From positions 8,900,818-8,964,817 of the forward strand of contig CM028335.1 in the NCBI GenBank assembly GCA_016647705.1: a DNA stretch of 64,000 nucleotides, written 5' to 3'. A program made the translations under genes and the position numbers. Below, one piece after another: positions 46,273 to 58,510 of this stretch. The notes beneath the pieces are model-generated. The model worked only from the letters and a program-made list of their open reading frames with translations, was not told where the DNA came from and made no database searches. The DNA comes from Eucommia ulmoides. Lineage: Eukaryota; Streptophyta; Magnoliopsida; Garryales; Eucommiaceae. Position 1 is the stretch's first letter; the number at the start of each line of letters is the position of its first letter.

Positions 46273-47572
46273 TCAAAATAAAATAGGTTCTGGAGGGAAA
46301 AAATCTTGAACAGTCTGACACCAATTATTGAATTCCCAATCTGAGTTTCCTCCATTAATTTGAACAAGACTCATTTTGTATTTAAATATATTGCATATTT
46401 GAAATCCCTTGTAGTAATCGTTCCACGCCTGATGAATATTGATTTTCTCAGAACAGGAGTCGTACAAAACTAAATTGTCAAAAGTTCTCAGGTGAAACTG
46501 ATAATCATTCCAAAATCCATGAAATATATTAGCTTCTACACAATCTATAACTGCATGATTTTTTGTCCAAAACCCCTCTTGTCTCATTAACCATATATCC
46601 CATTGAGACATTCCGGAGAATTTCCAAAGGAAAAGAGCGACGGATTCATTGCAAAGGGCAAGATTTCCCCTACCTGTATTGGCTTCAGCTGGCGGTGGTA
46701 CCTCCCAGAATTCCTCATTCCCCATATCAAACGCCAAAACATAAAGACCATGGTGGTTGCCGACCGATATCAACCAATAATAAATACCCTCAGCATAAGT
46801 ATTCGATATGGATGGTTCCAAGCTATGCATTAAAGGGAAATGAAACTTAAGGTGTCTCCAAGAATCAAGACCCTGTGTATACACTGAAACAAAGGCTTCA
46901 TCATGGGGTTGGTTGTAAATTTCTCTCTCGTCCCAAAAGAATAGAATTGAAACAACCTTGTACAAATTAGTTATGGGGTCCAACCCAAAACCAAAATCTG
47001 GACATGATGGATCCAAGTAAGAGGCTACGTCATTACGAGGTGAGGGTATAGGGAGGGGCTTAAACTCTCTAGTTGCCGGATTCCACCATGCCAAGTGGTT
47101 TAAGTTGTTTTCAACACAAAATAATCCGTTTAAGGGACCGATGATACGTAACGGAATACGAGGCATTTGTAGGTACTTTGGTTGTTTAAAAGTGGCATCA
47201 GGAAGGGTTGGATCAGAGCAATGGATAATTGCATGTTTCATGGGAGTGTGTCGGGTAGCATATATGAGCATATATGCCTTATTTCTATTATCCTTGTAGT
47301 GTTGATGAACAAAAGCATTGCTTTTGATTAGTGAGTTCCAAAATTTACAAACACACTTAAATCGCAATAAGGATTTCACAGGAAGTATTAAGAGAAGCTC
47401 CATTAACATATCTTCTGGAAGGTGGAAATCAATGTCAGTCCACTGGTATCATCATAAAAAAATAAAAAATTAATAACATTAAATATTAAAAAAGACAAAA
47501 CAAATTAGGCTGGATATTAAAACAACATACTTCTTCTTCCAAAGAAACACGAGAATAAACATTGCTTGACAT
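46273..47572 (-). CDS. SLF-type F-box protein (S-locus F-box-like), two exons, intact
   Basis: Exon 1 is 47572-47531 (14 codons, MSSN...LEEE). An 88-bp GT-AG intron spans 47530-47443. Exon 2 is 47442-46273. The product is 403 residues, the normal size for SLF/SFB proteins. The F-box (residues about 22-60) reads HLPEDMLMELLLILPVKSLL then RFKCVCKFWNSLI. The F-box-associated region follows, with IIGPLNGLFC, WNPATREFKPLP, DFGFGLDPITNLYKVV, WRHLKFHFP, AEGIYYW and HHGLYVLAFDMG. The first exon was chosen because pseudogene B keeps the same MS.N..LEEE exon, splice sites and 88-bp intron; starting at the internal Met of exon 2 would cut the F-box. In the family the F-box binds SKP1-like adaptors in an SCF ubiquitin ligase and the C-terminal part recognises S-RNases in pollen. 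Specificity cannot be read here. A generic FBA F-box role is the alternative. Confidence 0.85.
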
Positions 47573-48552
47573 CTTTACCATATACCCAATGTATGTATCA
47601 ATTTTGTGATGCTATGAATTAGATGAGACTCGTATATAATATATATGGCCAATATTTTGAGAATCATGTATAATAATCCCAAATGCATGCCATATTTGAA
47701 AAGAATGATATAAGGACAAAAATACTTTATTAACTTTATTTGTTAATTAATTAAATGGATAACACTGTTGTAACTCTCTATAATACTTTACATTAAATAC
47801 ATAAAATCACAATAGGATTCTACACTACATTAGAATTATTGAGAAAATTGCACATGATTTTCAAATCTAAAGATTAGTGTGTAATAATAATTAGTATATC
47901 TAAGTATTTACTTTGAAATAATTCAAAAAGTTAAAATTTCAAAAAAAATTATTTGAGTTTAAACAATATTGTCACTATGTAATATGGAGCAATGGATGGA
48001 ATAATTAAATGGGCAACCCTTTTGTCTCTATTTTTAATACTTGAGTTTACACCCGTTACTAAATAGATTAAAACAGTACAAGAATTTACAAACACCATAC
48101 TCGTTTAACAAAATTAACCTTGCAACTTCAAAAGACCTTTTTGTTTTGTTTTGTTTTTCATATTATAGTTTTTGTTTTATTTTTATTTTTTATTCTGTCA
48201 CTCATCCTCCTGATTTTCAAAAGACCTTATCTTTTTTTTTTTTTTTGTTTCATTTGTTTTATATTTAATTTATAGAGAAAAATAAAAAGTCAAACCTAAA
48301 AACTGGAAAACAAAATTAAAAAATAAAAAATAAAAAGAAAAACTAAAAAATTAAGACTAAAAGGGAAAAAAAAAAAAAAAGGCAAGAACACAAAAAAAAA
48401 AAAAAAAAAAAAACAAAAAAACAAAAAAACAAAAAACAAAAAACAAAACAAAACTAAAAGAATTCTCTTTAACCTCGCAACTTCAAAAGATGATTTTTTT
48501 TGTCTTCTACATCTTATTTTTTTATTCTATCTCTCATCCTCTTGTTTTGCCC

Positions 48553-48591
<39 letters not shown>

Positions 48592-48800
48592 ATTCTGTTC
48601 TCTATTTTTATTTTGTTTGTTTCATTTTTTTTATTTACTTTATAGAAAACAAAAAATTAAATCGAATCCAAAAACAAGAAAACAAAATTAGAAAATTTTA
48701 AAAAATAAAAATAAAATTATAAATAAAATTAAAACTAAAAAAAGGAAAAATTAAAAACAAGAATGCAAAAAATTAAAAAAATAAAAACCGAATTATATGA
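47573..48800 (-). repeat. SLF promoter/upstream region (copy 2 of the duplicated block)
   Basis: It is homologous to 3327-4480 and, in part, to 42945-43700. The first 400 bp are the least degenerate and probably include the promoter. Beyond, GGAGCAATGGATGGAATAATT at about 47982 and a T-rich then A-rich low-complexity block (48120-48420) match copy 1. A second A/T block at 48480-48780 repeats the AACTTCAAAAGA..TTTT start, i.e. a local duplication. It includes (CT)n(TA)n at about 48557-48591. Confidence 0.65.
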
Positions 48801-48954
48801 TAAATAGGTGTATGCAAACCCTTTACAATTGGTGTATATAGTTGAAGGAATGAATTGTTGAAGTTCGACTTGGGTCTTTTGATCATATTTTAATTGTAAT
48901 TTATCTAATGATTGTGAGAGGTAAAAATGCAATATATCATAGAAAGCTCCATCA

Positions 48955-50060
48955 AGGATATTGGCGCACCCCGGAATTCATCATTTTTTTACATGAATTT
49001 GGATAAACTTATTTGGAAATCTTTTACGAAAATAGATTTTGAGATTTTTCTAGGTGCCGGTTTTTGAAAACAAGGTTTATGGTTGATTGTTTTTTGGAAA
49101 AAAAAATATAAAAAATCGCCACCTAACATTGCATTTAAATTGTGTGTTAGGTCACCGGGATTTTGAAAATCTTGTTTTATTTTATTAATGACCCAAATTT
49201 GACTTGAAAATATTACCCTAGTCAGACAAGTCTTAAAGTTCGAGGGTCAGTTTGTCTAAATAATATTTTAAATTAAAATAAATCCAAGTGGGTTTTAGTT
49301 TAGTTAAAAATGATATTCTATTTACTCGTTTTTGGACTGCTAATCGATTACGAATAAAATCAACAAGTTTAGCCCTAGGGGTTGATTTTTTTTTTTATAG
49401 TTAAGCTAGTTTGGCAATTGAAATATTAAATGCATGTAGACAGTCCTTAGCAAAAATGAGGAGAAAAAAATTAAAAAGAAAAATACTTAAATAAAAATAT
49501 TTTTTGGGATCCTTATTATACAAAAATCTTTTTAATTTTTTAGATCATTATTACAAAGAAATTTGTTTTTTTTTTTTTTTTTAAAGAAAGTAAAGAAAAT
49601 ATTTTTTTAATCCTTATTATGAAGAAGATCCTTTTAGAAAAAAATGATTTTTTTTTTTGGAAGATCCTTTTTATGATGACATCCATTTGGAAAGTAAGCA
49701 AAATATTTAGGAAAATTTTATTATGAAGAAATTCTTTTTCTAGAAGTAAAAATATTTTGGAGGCTCTTTATTGCAAAGATTCTTTTTTCGAAATAAGAAA
49801 ACTATATTTTATGAAAATCCTTTTAAGAAGAAGTTCCCTTTAAGTAGAAAAGTAGTATTTTTTTTTTTCGGCGGCCCTTATAATGAATAAATCCTCTTGG
49901 ATAGTGAAAACAATTTGGAAATGTTGTCATTAAGATGTTCATTTTGGAAAGTAAAATAGGTAGTTATGAAAAACAAATTATGAATAAATCCCTTCTTTTG
50001 ATTATAAAAATTCTTTGAGGATTCTTGTTATGAAAAAAATCTAGTACATAGCTGCAAAAG
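48955..50060. repeat. Dispersed LTR-family remnant with tandem units of about 60 bp
   Basis: The segment from about 48960 (CGCACCCCGGAATTC...GGTGCCGG...CGCCACCTAACATTG) is related to 41470-41800. The part 49200-49620 is related to 52280-52800 (shared TCTTAAAGTT.G.GG.TC, AATCCAAG...TTTTAGTTTAGTTAAAA.TGATA). The part 49495-50050 consists of degenerate units containing ATCCTTATTATGAAGAAAT..TTTT.AAAAGTAAA. No gene is seen. Confidence 0.55.
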
Positions 50061-51269
50061 GAAATGCCAAATTCATTGGATAGAACTTAAGAAATTAAAG
50101 GGAAGGATTAATGACTTTTTTGGTCCCTCACAAATATACTCGGTATTCATTTGGCCCCCAGTATTTGAGTATAAACACATTGGGCCTCTGACATTTTATT
50201 TTTGGTTTCCAATTGGCCCGATTGACAAATATGTTAGGTCAATGTTAACAGTCAATGTTAAAGGAAAGGACATTTTAGTTATTTCATGTCTAAATTCAAC
50301 AATATGAATTAATTATACTTTGCACCGATATATTTCATTTTACCTAAAACTAATTTAATGGGTCAATTTAAAAAATCACCCCAAACTTTAAGGGTAGAAA
50401 GTGTTTTTTCTAGATTCCATTATACACCTTTGTCTTCTCTACTTCTTCTTCGACGATCAACAACCACTACTGCCATGATTCATAACCACCACCGGTGATC
50501 AACCAAGCCACCAATACCACACCCTCATTTAATTATATAAGGATCCTTTCTCTATCTCACACACTCATTTTTTTGGTAGGTATGTACTTTGCAATATGAG
50601 GAGGGGGCATTTGGTCTATTTTTCTCTTTTTTTTTTTTAAAATTATTTTTCTTTCTGAAATTGAGATTGATAAAAGACCAACCATGTTTTTCTTGCTTTA
50701 CGTGTTTTGTGCTTACTTCCATTTTTTCATGGAAGAATAATAATAACTTCAATAACCCAAGACAGTTCAGAAGAATGGGAATATGTTCAAGTTAGACCCA
50801 ATAAGTAATTACCCAGAAAATTCATATAAATTAATATTTTTATAGGGAAAATAATTATTTTGGATTTCTGACCCAATTGATTGGTTCTAGATACATAATT
50901 TTAAGATTTTGATTGATCTTCAATTAAATCCTAAATTGAAGCACTAGATCAAGCAAATCAAATTACCAAACATATTCAAGAGCTTGTGAATTTCGTCACA
51001 GCTTTTGTTCCCTCAGACAAGGCGTGCTTGGCCAGTTCACAGGGGAGCAACAATCTTACCGCCATCTGGATTTTCCTCGACCTGATCGTCGGCTTCTTGT
51101 TGTACCTCACAAGTCTAGAGGACTCCTGCGTAAGCTTCTTGAGATATCATTGATGATACTATTCATGATTTTGTGGTTTCGCTCCCGATCGGGTGATCAT
51201 GATTTGAGAGCGTCACCATCGGAGCCTTATGGGGCTACGGTCACAATGCTAGCCAATGAGTTCTTCACA
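50060..51269. other. Spacer, no confident gene
   Basis: The segment 50110-50280 (TTTTTGGTCCCTCACAAATA, ATTTGGCCCCCAGTATTTGAG, TTAACAGTCAATGTTAAAGG) has the look of one end of a MITE, but no partner end is seen. The segment 50985-51341 has a 105-codon + strand ORF with balanced composition. Its other frame also reads protein-like ([20 protein letters not shown]), so it may be a gene fragment, but I do not recognise it. Confidence 0.4.
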
Positions 51270-52160
51270 TTTTTAGGGTTTCACTTTTTTTACTTTTCTA
51301 GCACAAAGCTCTCGACTTGCGGCTGTTTTCATTATGTTTGATTTTTGGTTTTATTATTAAGAAAGAAATCGGCCACAATGTGTCTCGTTTCTTGCATGGC
51401 GACAAACAAAGTTATTGACCCCCTTCCCCCAACCCCTTAATTTTCCCAAACCCCCCAATTCCACCCATTAATTTCCCTAAACTCTCACCCCCGAGTTTTT
51501 TAACCTTATAAAATAAGATTTAAATTAAAATCTAATATATTTAATTCTTATAAAAATATAATTAATTTTTTGAAAAAAATTTAATTTGATCAATTTTGGA
51601 CACAAATAGGGTACCATATATGCGCTAAAATTTGAATACCTCCGTCTCTTAAAAAAAATATGATGCAAACTGTATTCTTTAAAAATTAAAATTTACTTAT
51701 AAATTAAAAAAATATTTTATTAAATGTATTATAAAAAAAAAATGATTAAATATAATGAATTTTAAAAAAAATAAAATAAAAATTCTTTCCTAAATATAAG
51801 CTTGAAAAATAGAAAAAATTTAAAAATTTAAATATAAACATTCTATTTTGAAAAAATTAAAAGTTTATAAAATTTAATAAAAAAATTATAACAATTAAAT
51901 ATATTATATTTTAATTTTAATTTTATTTTATAACACTTAAAAAAACAAATAGGGGGCGTTGGAGAAATTAATAATGGGGGTTGGGGGTTGGGGAAACTAA
52001 GGGGTGGGAGGACGGGGTCTGCAACTTTGTAGGCCCCTCTTGACCCGGGCAAGAAACCGGCTCCTTTGTGGCCGATTTCTTTGTTCATAAAAAGAAAACA
52101 TAATGAAAATGGCCGCAAGTTAGACATTTTGCTCTAGAAAAGTAAAAAGGTTTAAAAGGG
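51270..52160. mobile_element. Large inverted repeat, arms of about 230 bp (foldback/TIR element)
   Basis: The left arm (about 51276-51510) and right arm (about 51940-52158) are inverted copies. Matched pairs include ACTTTTCTAG / CTAGAAAAGT, TTTTCATTATGTTT / AAACATAATGAAAA, AAAGAAATCGGCCACAA / TTGTGGCCGATTTCTTT, and CCCCTTAATTTTCCCAAACCCC against GGTTGGGGAAACTAAGGGG. The core (51510-51940) is extremely AT-rich. No ORF is seen. Target duplications were not found by eye. Confidence 0.75.
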
Positions 52161-52828
52161 CATTAGTAAGAGATTTTCGCAATTTTAAAACCATAGAATG
52201 GTAAAGAACTTTTGGTCAAGTCCTATTCAAGCTTCTCTTTCTCCTGCTCAAAGATAGACTCTGAATCGATTTTTTTTTTGGAATTTGGCCTAACCAGTGA
52301 AATCTTAAAGTTTGGGGCTCGCTTATACTTGCAGAAGATGTTAGGCACTCCAAGTTACCTGTCCGAAAATTATATCTTTGTCTAGATAACCTTTTAAATT
52401 AAAACGAATCCAAGATATTTTTAGTTTAGTTAAAAGTGATACTCCCTTTACCTGGTTTTTATAAAAAGAATTTAAAACCAAAATAAAATACAAATGTCAC
52501 CCTTTTAGACCTCCTACCAATTATGAATGGAATTGACAAATTGCCCCCTAGGTGGTTGATTTTTTATTTTAGTTTAGGTCTCTTTGGAAAACTAAAATAT
52601 TATATGCATACATAAATTCCTCGGCGGAGATAAGGAGAAAAAAAGTAAAAAGTAAAATATACTTAAATAAAAAACAATTATGTGATCCTTATTTTGAAAA
52701 GATCAATTTTTTAGAAAGATCCTTATTATCAAGAAACCTTTTTATTTTTTAAGATCCATATTATGGAGATTTTTTTTTTTTTTTTCATTTTTAAGAGAGT
52801 AAAAAAAATATATTTTGGGAATTCTTAT
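52161..52828. other. Repeat-derived spacer left of copia 2
   Basis: Related to 49200-49620 (the same TTTAGTTTAGTTAAAA.TGATA and GATCCTTATTATGAA.A-type units). The usable homology ends at the copia 2 LTR. No gene is seen. Confidence 0.55.
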
Positions 52829-53352
52829 TGTTGGCCCAGTGATCTACCCAAGAAGGAGGGTGAATTAGGTAGTTATAAAATTAAAACAAATTGTAACACT
52901 TGAAAATTCAAATAATTAATTTTATCCTAAATTAATTATTATTTTTTATAGCAGCGGATATGTATTATTTAAACTAGGTGTACACCCAAATAGTAGAAAA
53001 TAAATAAAGTAAAATTACAGCAAACCACGATGTATACAAGTTCACCAAGCTACTCTTAACTAATCCAGTCCTTCGAGCCCCATAGAGAGTCGCACCTAGT
53101 AAACCACTATGATTCATAATTGAGATACATTAAGAATAAAAATTAATCTGAGTTATTTTCACTTAGATTCTTCAAAATCTTCGGTCTCTTAATGCTCATC
53201 TCTTTGTCAGTCTCTTTGTATCCTTAGCATTCTTAACCATTTCTTCATGATAATATCATCAATAGAACTTTTACACTGAAACACTCAATAAACTTGTTAG
53301 TTCCATAAAAAATATCAATACTTAATTGTTCATCAAAATCTTAGGATCAACA
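52829..53352 (-). repeat. 3' LTR of copia 2, internally deleted
   Basis: 524 bp compared with 2.0-2.2 kb for the family. Both termini are present, but the middle, including the GTCGAC-type unit array, is missing after ..CCACTATGATTCATAATTGAG. Confidence 0.85.
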
Positions 53353-53599
53353 ATCTCCCATTTTTTGATGATGAAAATTAACTTTGATATTTTTGTCAAA
53401 ATAAAATGTAACCACACTCTTCCAAAATCCGAAGATGAATTTTTTAACTCATTAAAGCACAATCATGAACAATAATTTTTTTTTTAAAAAAAGGATATTC
53501 AACAAAGCACAACTATGGTTTCCCCTTTATAGATTTTCAACACACATCAACAAATTCTCTCCATTTGTCATATCAAAAAGCAGGGAAGAGAAACCACAC

Positions 53600-55130
53600 A
53601 TCACACCTACTCTAGGCAAATATCATTATGCCTAGGAATACTCAAACCGCGAATGATTTTCACAAACTGATCTTCCACTAAAGGTTTAGTAAAAATATCA
53701 GCAAGCTGGTCGGAGGTATCAATACATTCAATAACAATGTCCCATTTTCTGAATGCGATCAAGAATAAAATGATGTCTAATCTCTGTGTGCTTAATTCAC
53801 GAGTGTTGTGTATGATTCTTACTTAGACAAATAACACTTTTATCATCACAATAGATCGGGACTTCCTCTATACATACTCCAAAATCATTCAACTGTTACT
53901 TAATATATAAAATTTGAGATCAATAGTTACCAGCTGCCATATACTTAGCCTTAGTAGTAGATAAGGCTATTGAATTTTGTTTCTTGCTTAACCAAGAAAC
54001 CAAGGCATATCCTAACAAATTACATGACCCACTTGTGCTTTTTCTCTCAACTTTGCAACCAGCAAAATCAGTGTCAGAGTAACTTATTAACTTAAAATTA
54101 CTCCCCATAGGATACCATAATTCTACGTTGGTTGTCCCATTTAAATATCAAAAAATTAGCTTAACTGCAATTAAGTGCGATTTTTTAGGATAAGACTAAA
54201 ATCTAGCACATAAACAAACACTATATAATGTAAGCTTTACTAGTAGTTAAATACAACAAGCTATCAATCATACGTCGATCCATTTTTTCATTCACAGTTT
54301 TGCCCGTATTGTCTTTGTCTATCTTTGTAGCTGTTGCCATGAGAGTTTTGTACTCTTTAGCGCCATCCAAACTGTATTTCTTTAGTAGCTCCTTTGTGTA
54401 TTTAACTTAGTTTATAAATATCCCTTCTTTAATTTGCTTAGTTTGCAACCTAAGAAAGAAATTCAGCTCTCCCATCATGCTCATTTCAAATTCAACCTGC
54501 ATTATCTTGGCAAACTCTTGGTAAAGATCATCATTAGCAGATCCAAATATAAAATCATCAACATAAATTTATACTATTAGGATATCAGAATCAATTTGCT
54601 TAACAAATAGTGTTATATCACTAAGACCCATTTGAAAACTAATTTCTATCAAATATCGACTAAGTTTCTCATACCAAGCTGTAGGAGCTTGTTTGAGCTC
54701 ATACAAAACCTTACGAAGTTTAAACACATGATTAGGAAATTTATCACTTTCAAATCCCTGGGGTTGTTCCACATAAACTTCTTCCACTAAGAAGCTATTC
54801 AAAAATGCACTCTTAGCATTCATTTAATATAGCTTAAAATTATGTGAGCGTGTAAAAGCAAGTAGCATTCTAATAGCATCTAATCTAGATACATGAGCAT
54901 AGGTTTCATCATAATCAATTTTTTCATCTTGATTATAGCCCCGAGCAACTAATCTTGCTTTGTTTCTAATTACTATACCGGATTCATCCTTTTTATTTTG
55001 AAAAATCTATTTTTTTTATTTTTCTTTAACAATAATTGGATAAAAATCTGGCCTAGGAATTGGAGACCATACATTGTTTTGCTCAAATTAAACTAACTCA
55101 TCTTGCATTGCGAAAATCCAAGATTAATTA
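53600..55130 (-). pseudogene. Copia 2 RT / RNase H remnant
   Basis: Minus strand. RT fragments at about 55130-54430 include YDETYAHVSRLDAIR-type pieces, NAKSAFLNSFLVEEVYVEQP and LRKVLYELKQAPTAWYE, with RNase H at 54110-53880 (SDTDFAGCKVERKSTSGSC, NSIALSTTKAKYMAAGNY). The end (STSDQLADIF-like, about 53720-53690) is in another frame. Many stops and frameshifts are present. Compared with copia 3 it is more decayed. Confidence 0.85.
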
Positions 55131-56912
55131 GTTAACGCCTCATTCATATTCTTAGGCTCAATTTGAGATAAAAAAGTAAGATTAATAATATCTTTAAGAG
55201 AGGAACAAATACTTACATCACTTTCGAAATTACCGATGATTTTCTTTACCGAGTGTCCAGGTACTTTCTTTATAGTTCGTGGTAACGTCGAATCCTCTCC
55301 ATTAAGCTCTTCTTTTTGACTTTCCTTTGCCAAGTTATTGCCTTGGTTATGGTTATTTGAAATACCTGCATCATCATCATCCAAAACCTTTCTCGACAAA
55401 AAATAAATCGACTTCCTAAAAAACGACATGTATAAACTCTATAAGTCTTATTGTTAGTAGAATATCCAAGAAAAATTCCATAATCAGATTTAACATCAAA
55501 TTTACCTAGATTATCCTTATCATTCAAAATGAAAGATTTACAACCAAATACTTTAAAGTAGGATATGTTAGAAATCTTACCATTTCAGATTTCATATGGA
55601 GTCTTATTAAACCCTCTAGGAATTGATATCCTGTTTACCACATGGTAAGCGGTACTTACTACTTTGGCCTAGAAGCAGGTTGGTAAACGATTTTCACCAA
55701 ACATCGTTTTGACTATCTCTTGAAGCGTCCTATTCTTCCTTTCCACAACACCATTTTGTTGTGGTGATCTTGGTGTAGAGAAGTTGTGAGTATAACCATG
55801 CTCATCACAATAATTGATTACATCATCAATTTTAAACTCTTTACATCTGTCACTACGAATTTTAATAATAGAGCATTGTTTCTCATTTTGCACACGTTTA
55901 CAAAATTTAGAAAATACAGAAGCAACTTCGCTCTTCTTTGTAAGGAAGAACACTCAAGTAAATCTAGAGTACTCATCTACTATTACAAATGCATAAAATT
56001 TGCCTCCAAGACTAGCAATAGAATTATGACCAAATAAATGAAGATGCAACATTTCAAGACATCTAGATATGGATGTGTGAATCTTTTTCTTAAATGATGA
56101 TCTAGACGTGGACGTGTGCATCTTTTTCTTTTACAAAATTTAGAAAATACAGAAGCAACTTTGCTCTTCTTTGTAAGGAAGAACACCCAAATAAATCTAG
56201 AATAGTCATCTACTATGACAAATGCATAAAATTTACCTCTAAGACCAACAATAGAATTATGACCAAATAAATCAGGATGCAACATTTCAAGACATCTAGA
56301 CGTGGACGTGTGCAGCATTTTCTTAAATAATGATCTAGACTGCTTGCTTAACTGACATGCATCACATACGTTATCTTTCGCAAATTTTAAATTAGGTAGG
56401 CCATGTTCGAGACTCTTCTTAGATAATTTAGAAATCAATTCCACACTAGCATGCCCAAGTCTCCTATGCCATAACCAGCTATTTTTAGATAAAGCATTCA
56501 AACTAGATAAACTTTGAGAAGTAAAATCATCAAATGAATGCGTATAAACATTCTCAAAACAAGATGTAACTAATAAAATACTACTATCATGCTTATTCTT
56601 AATTATGTATATATCATGATCAAATACAACATTATAACCTTTATCACATAATTGACTTATACTAAGTAAGTTATGTTTAAGATCATCAACTAATAAGACA
56701 TCTTTAGTTATATTAGTACCATTACCGATATTACCTTTACCGATAATTTTACCCTTAGCGTTGTCTCCAAAAGTCACATGACCTGCATCTTTAAGTGTTA
56801 AAGATATAAATTTTGATTTATCTCTCGTCATGTGTCGAGGACAACTACTGTCCAGGAACCATTTGTCCTTGCCAATTGACTCTTTTAGAATAACCTGCAA
56901 TGAGTACCTCAA
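55130..56912 (-). pseudogene. Copia 2 protease-integrase remnant with internal duplication
   Basis: Minus strand. The protease motif WFLDSSCPRHMTRDK is near 56860; the usual DSGC is DSSC here. GAG-pre-integrase (LWHRRLGHAS, CDACQLSKQ) and the integrase core (PDLFGHN, VDDYSRFIWVFFLTKKSKV) follow. About 230 bp encoding the CDACQ-to-FSKFCKR part is then duplicated (55901-56128 and 56131-56345), breaking the frame. The second integrase half (FSTPRSPQQNGVVERKN) is at 55953-55669 and the linker (55527-55124) reaches VLDDDDAG. Confidence 0.88.
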
Positions 56913-58440
56913 ATAGTTCTTAAGTGGTACCCAGTGTAAGTGGGTCCGATCATGTTAGTCGGGACAATTTTAGTTCCTTTTGGAACCCAAATTTGTCTGT
57001 AGTTAGATATTTTAGAAAAAAATCTTCGAACAGTATGCCCGACAATATTACATTTAAAACATATAACAAGACCCCTAGTTTCAGAAAAGAATTTATGAAA
57101 ATGTTTTTGCTTAAGATTTTTCTGAAATCCAATACCGGCTTTTTCAAAAATATCACGTGGACCTCCCAAAAGTATTTTTCAAGTTATTCTTATCACTGGT
57201 GAATTTGAGAACTACTGAATGTAAATCCGACATCTTGAATTTCAATTCAATATTTTCAGATTCATAGTCCATTACTTGCTTGTTTAATGTGTTAAATGTA
57301 ATTTGAAGGACATTTATTTTAGAACACTGTTTTTATAATGATGCGTAAGTTCTTGATATACATCAAACAATTTATCAAAATCTAAAGGACAAGAGATTGA
57401 ACATTTAGTTACATCTTACTAGTGGCCATTAGCACAAGCATGGACGATTCTTCACTTTCTGATTTTTTTGAACTACTTAATTCAATATCATCCCAAGTAG
57501 CTTTCATGAACTTCTTACTTTTTTTCCATTTCTTTTTCTCCTTTATTTTCTTCTATTTTTCTTATCCTTCTTCGGTTCGGAACAATCGGTTTGAAAATAA
57601 CTAGTCTTGTGATAGTTATACATTCCATATTATTCATGTTGAATTTTTTTTTTTTTCACAGAATGTACATCGAGTCATCCCTCTAAAATTCTTTGTGAGA
57701 AGCGCCACATTTTTTTCTTGATCACTGTCAAGACTTGCATCATCACTGTCATCATCTTCTATAGTTTTCTGAACCTTTAGTGCGAAGGATTTCTTTTTGC
57801 TATTCTCGGTGTCATCCTCATATTCTCGAATTGTCATTTCCTGCGTTATTAGGTTACCAATGAGGTCATTAATTTCATATTTTGCGAGATCCTTAGCTTC
57901 CTCAATCATGGTCACCTTCGGCTCCCACACTTTAGTTAAAGATCTCAGAATCTTTCAAACTTTGTCCTCCGTGGAGTACGCCTTTCTAAGTTGGCTCAAA
58001 TGGTTATAAATGTTATTGAATCGAGTGTACATCTCTTGAATTGTTTCTGCTTCCCATTCTGAACAATTTAAAGTGGCAGATTAAGGCATTGATTTTTGAC
58101 TGCTTCACTTAACTTGTCCCTTCATGGGTAACCTACAATTTGTTCCACATTTTCTTCGCCGATCCACAACATGAAACCATGGAATATTCATTAGCATCTA
58201 AAGAGCAAAATAAAATATTAATAGTCTGAGAATTTATAGAAAGCTTCTATTTATCAGAAGCGGTAAACTGCTCTTTCTTCTTGACAACTCCGTCTTCCTT
58301 AGGAACAAATGGATCATCCTTGATTGCTAACCACACGTATAATTTGTGGCCTGAAGGAATATAATCATTCTGTCCTTCCAGAATGCATAATTTTCACCTA
58401 CAAATAAAGGAGGTCGGTGCATAGACTGTTTCTCAGTTAG
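56909..58440 (-). pseudogene. Copia 2 gag remnant
   Basis: Minus strand. Gag pieces start near 58440 (PPLFVGENYAFWKDR-type reading). They continue at 57930-57634 (MWEPKVTMIEEAKDLAKYE, DDDSDDASLDSD) and 57600-57400. There is a single copy of the acidic serine-rich unit that is triplicated in copia 1, and the zinc knuckle is decayed. The 57169-56909 segment is the linker before protease. Multiple frameshifts are present. Confidence 0.8.
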
Positions 58441-58510
58441 TGTGCCTATTGAGTGCGCCATGTGATCTTTGTTAGCTAGTGTATCAAGCTAAACCATCTC
58501 TGATGCCAAT

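Noticed and set aside
51024..51341. 105-codon + strand ORF
   Set aside because: The composition is protein-like, but no family is recognised and the end overlaps the inverted-repeat arm; kept only as spacer content.
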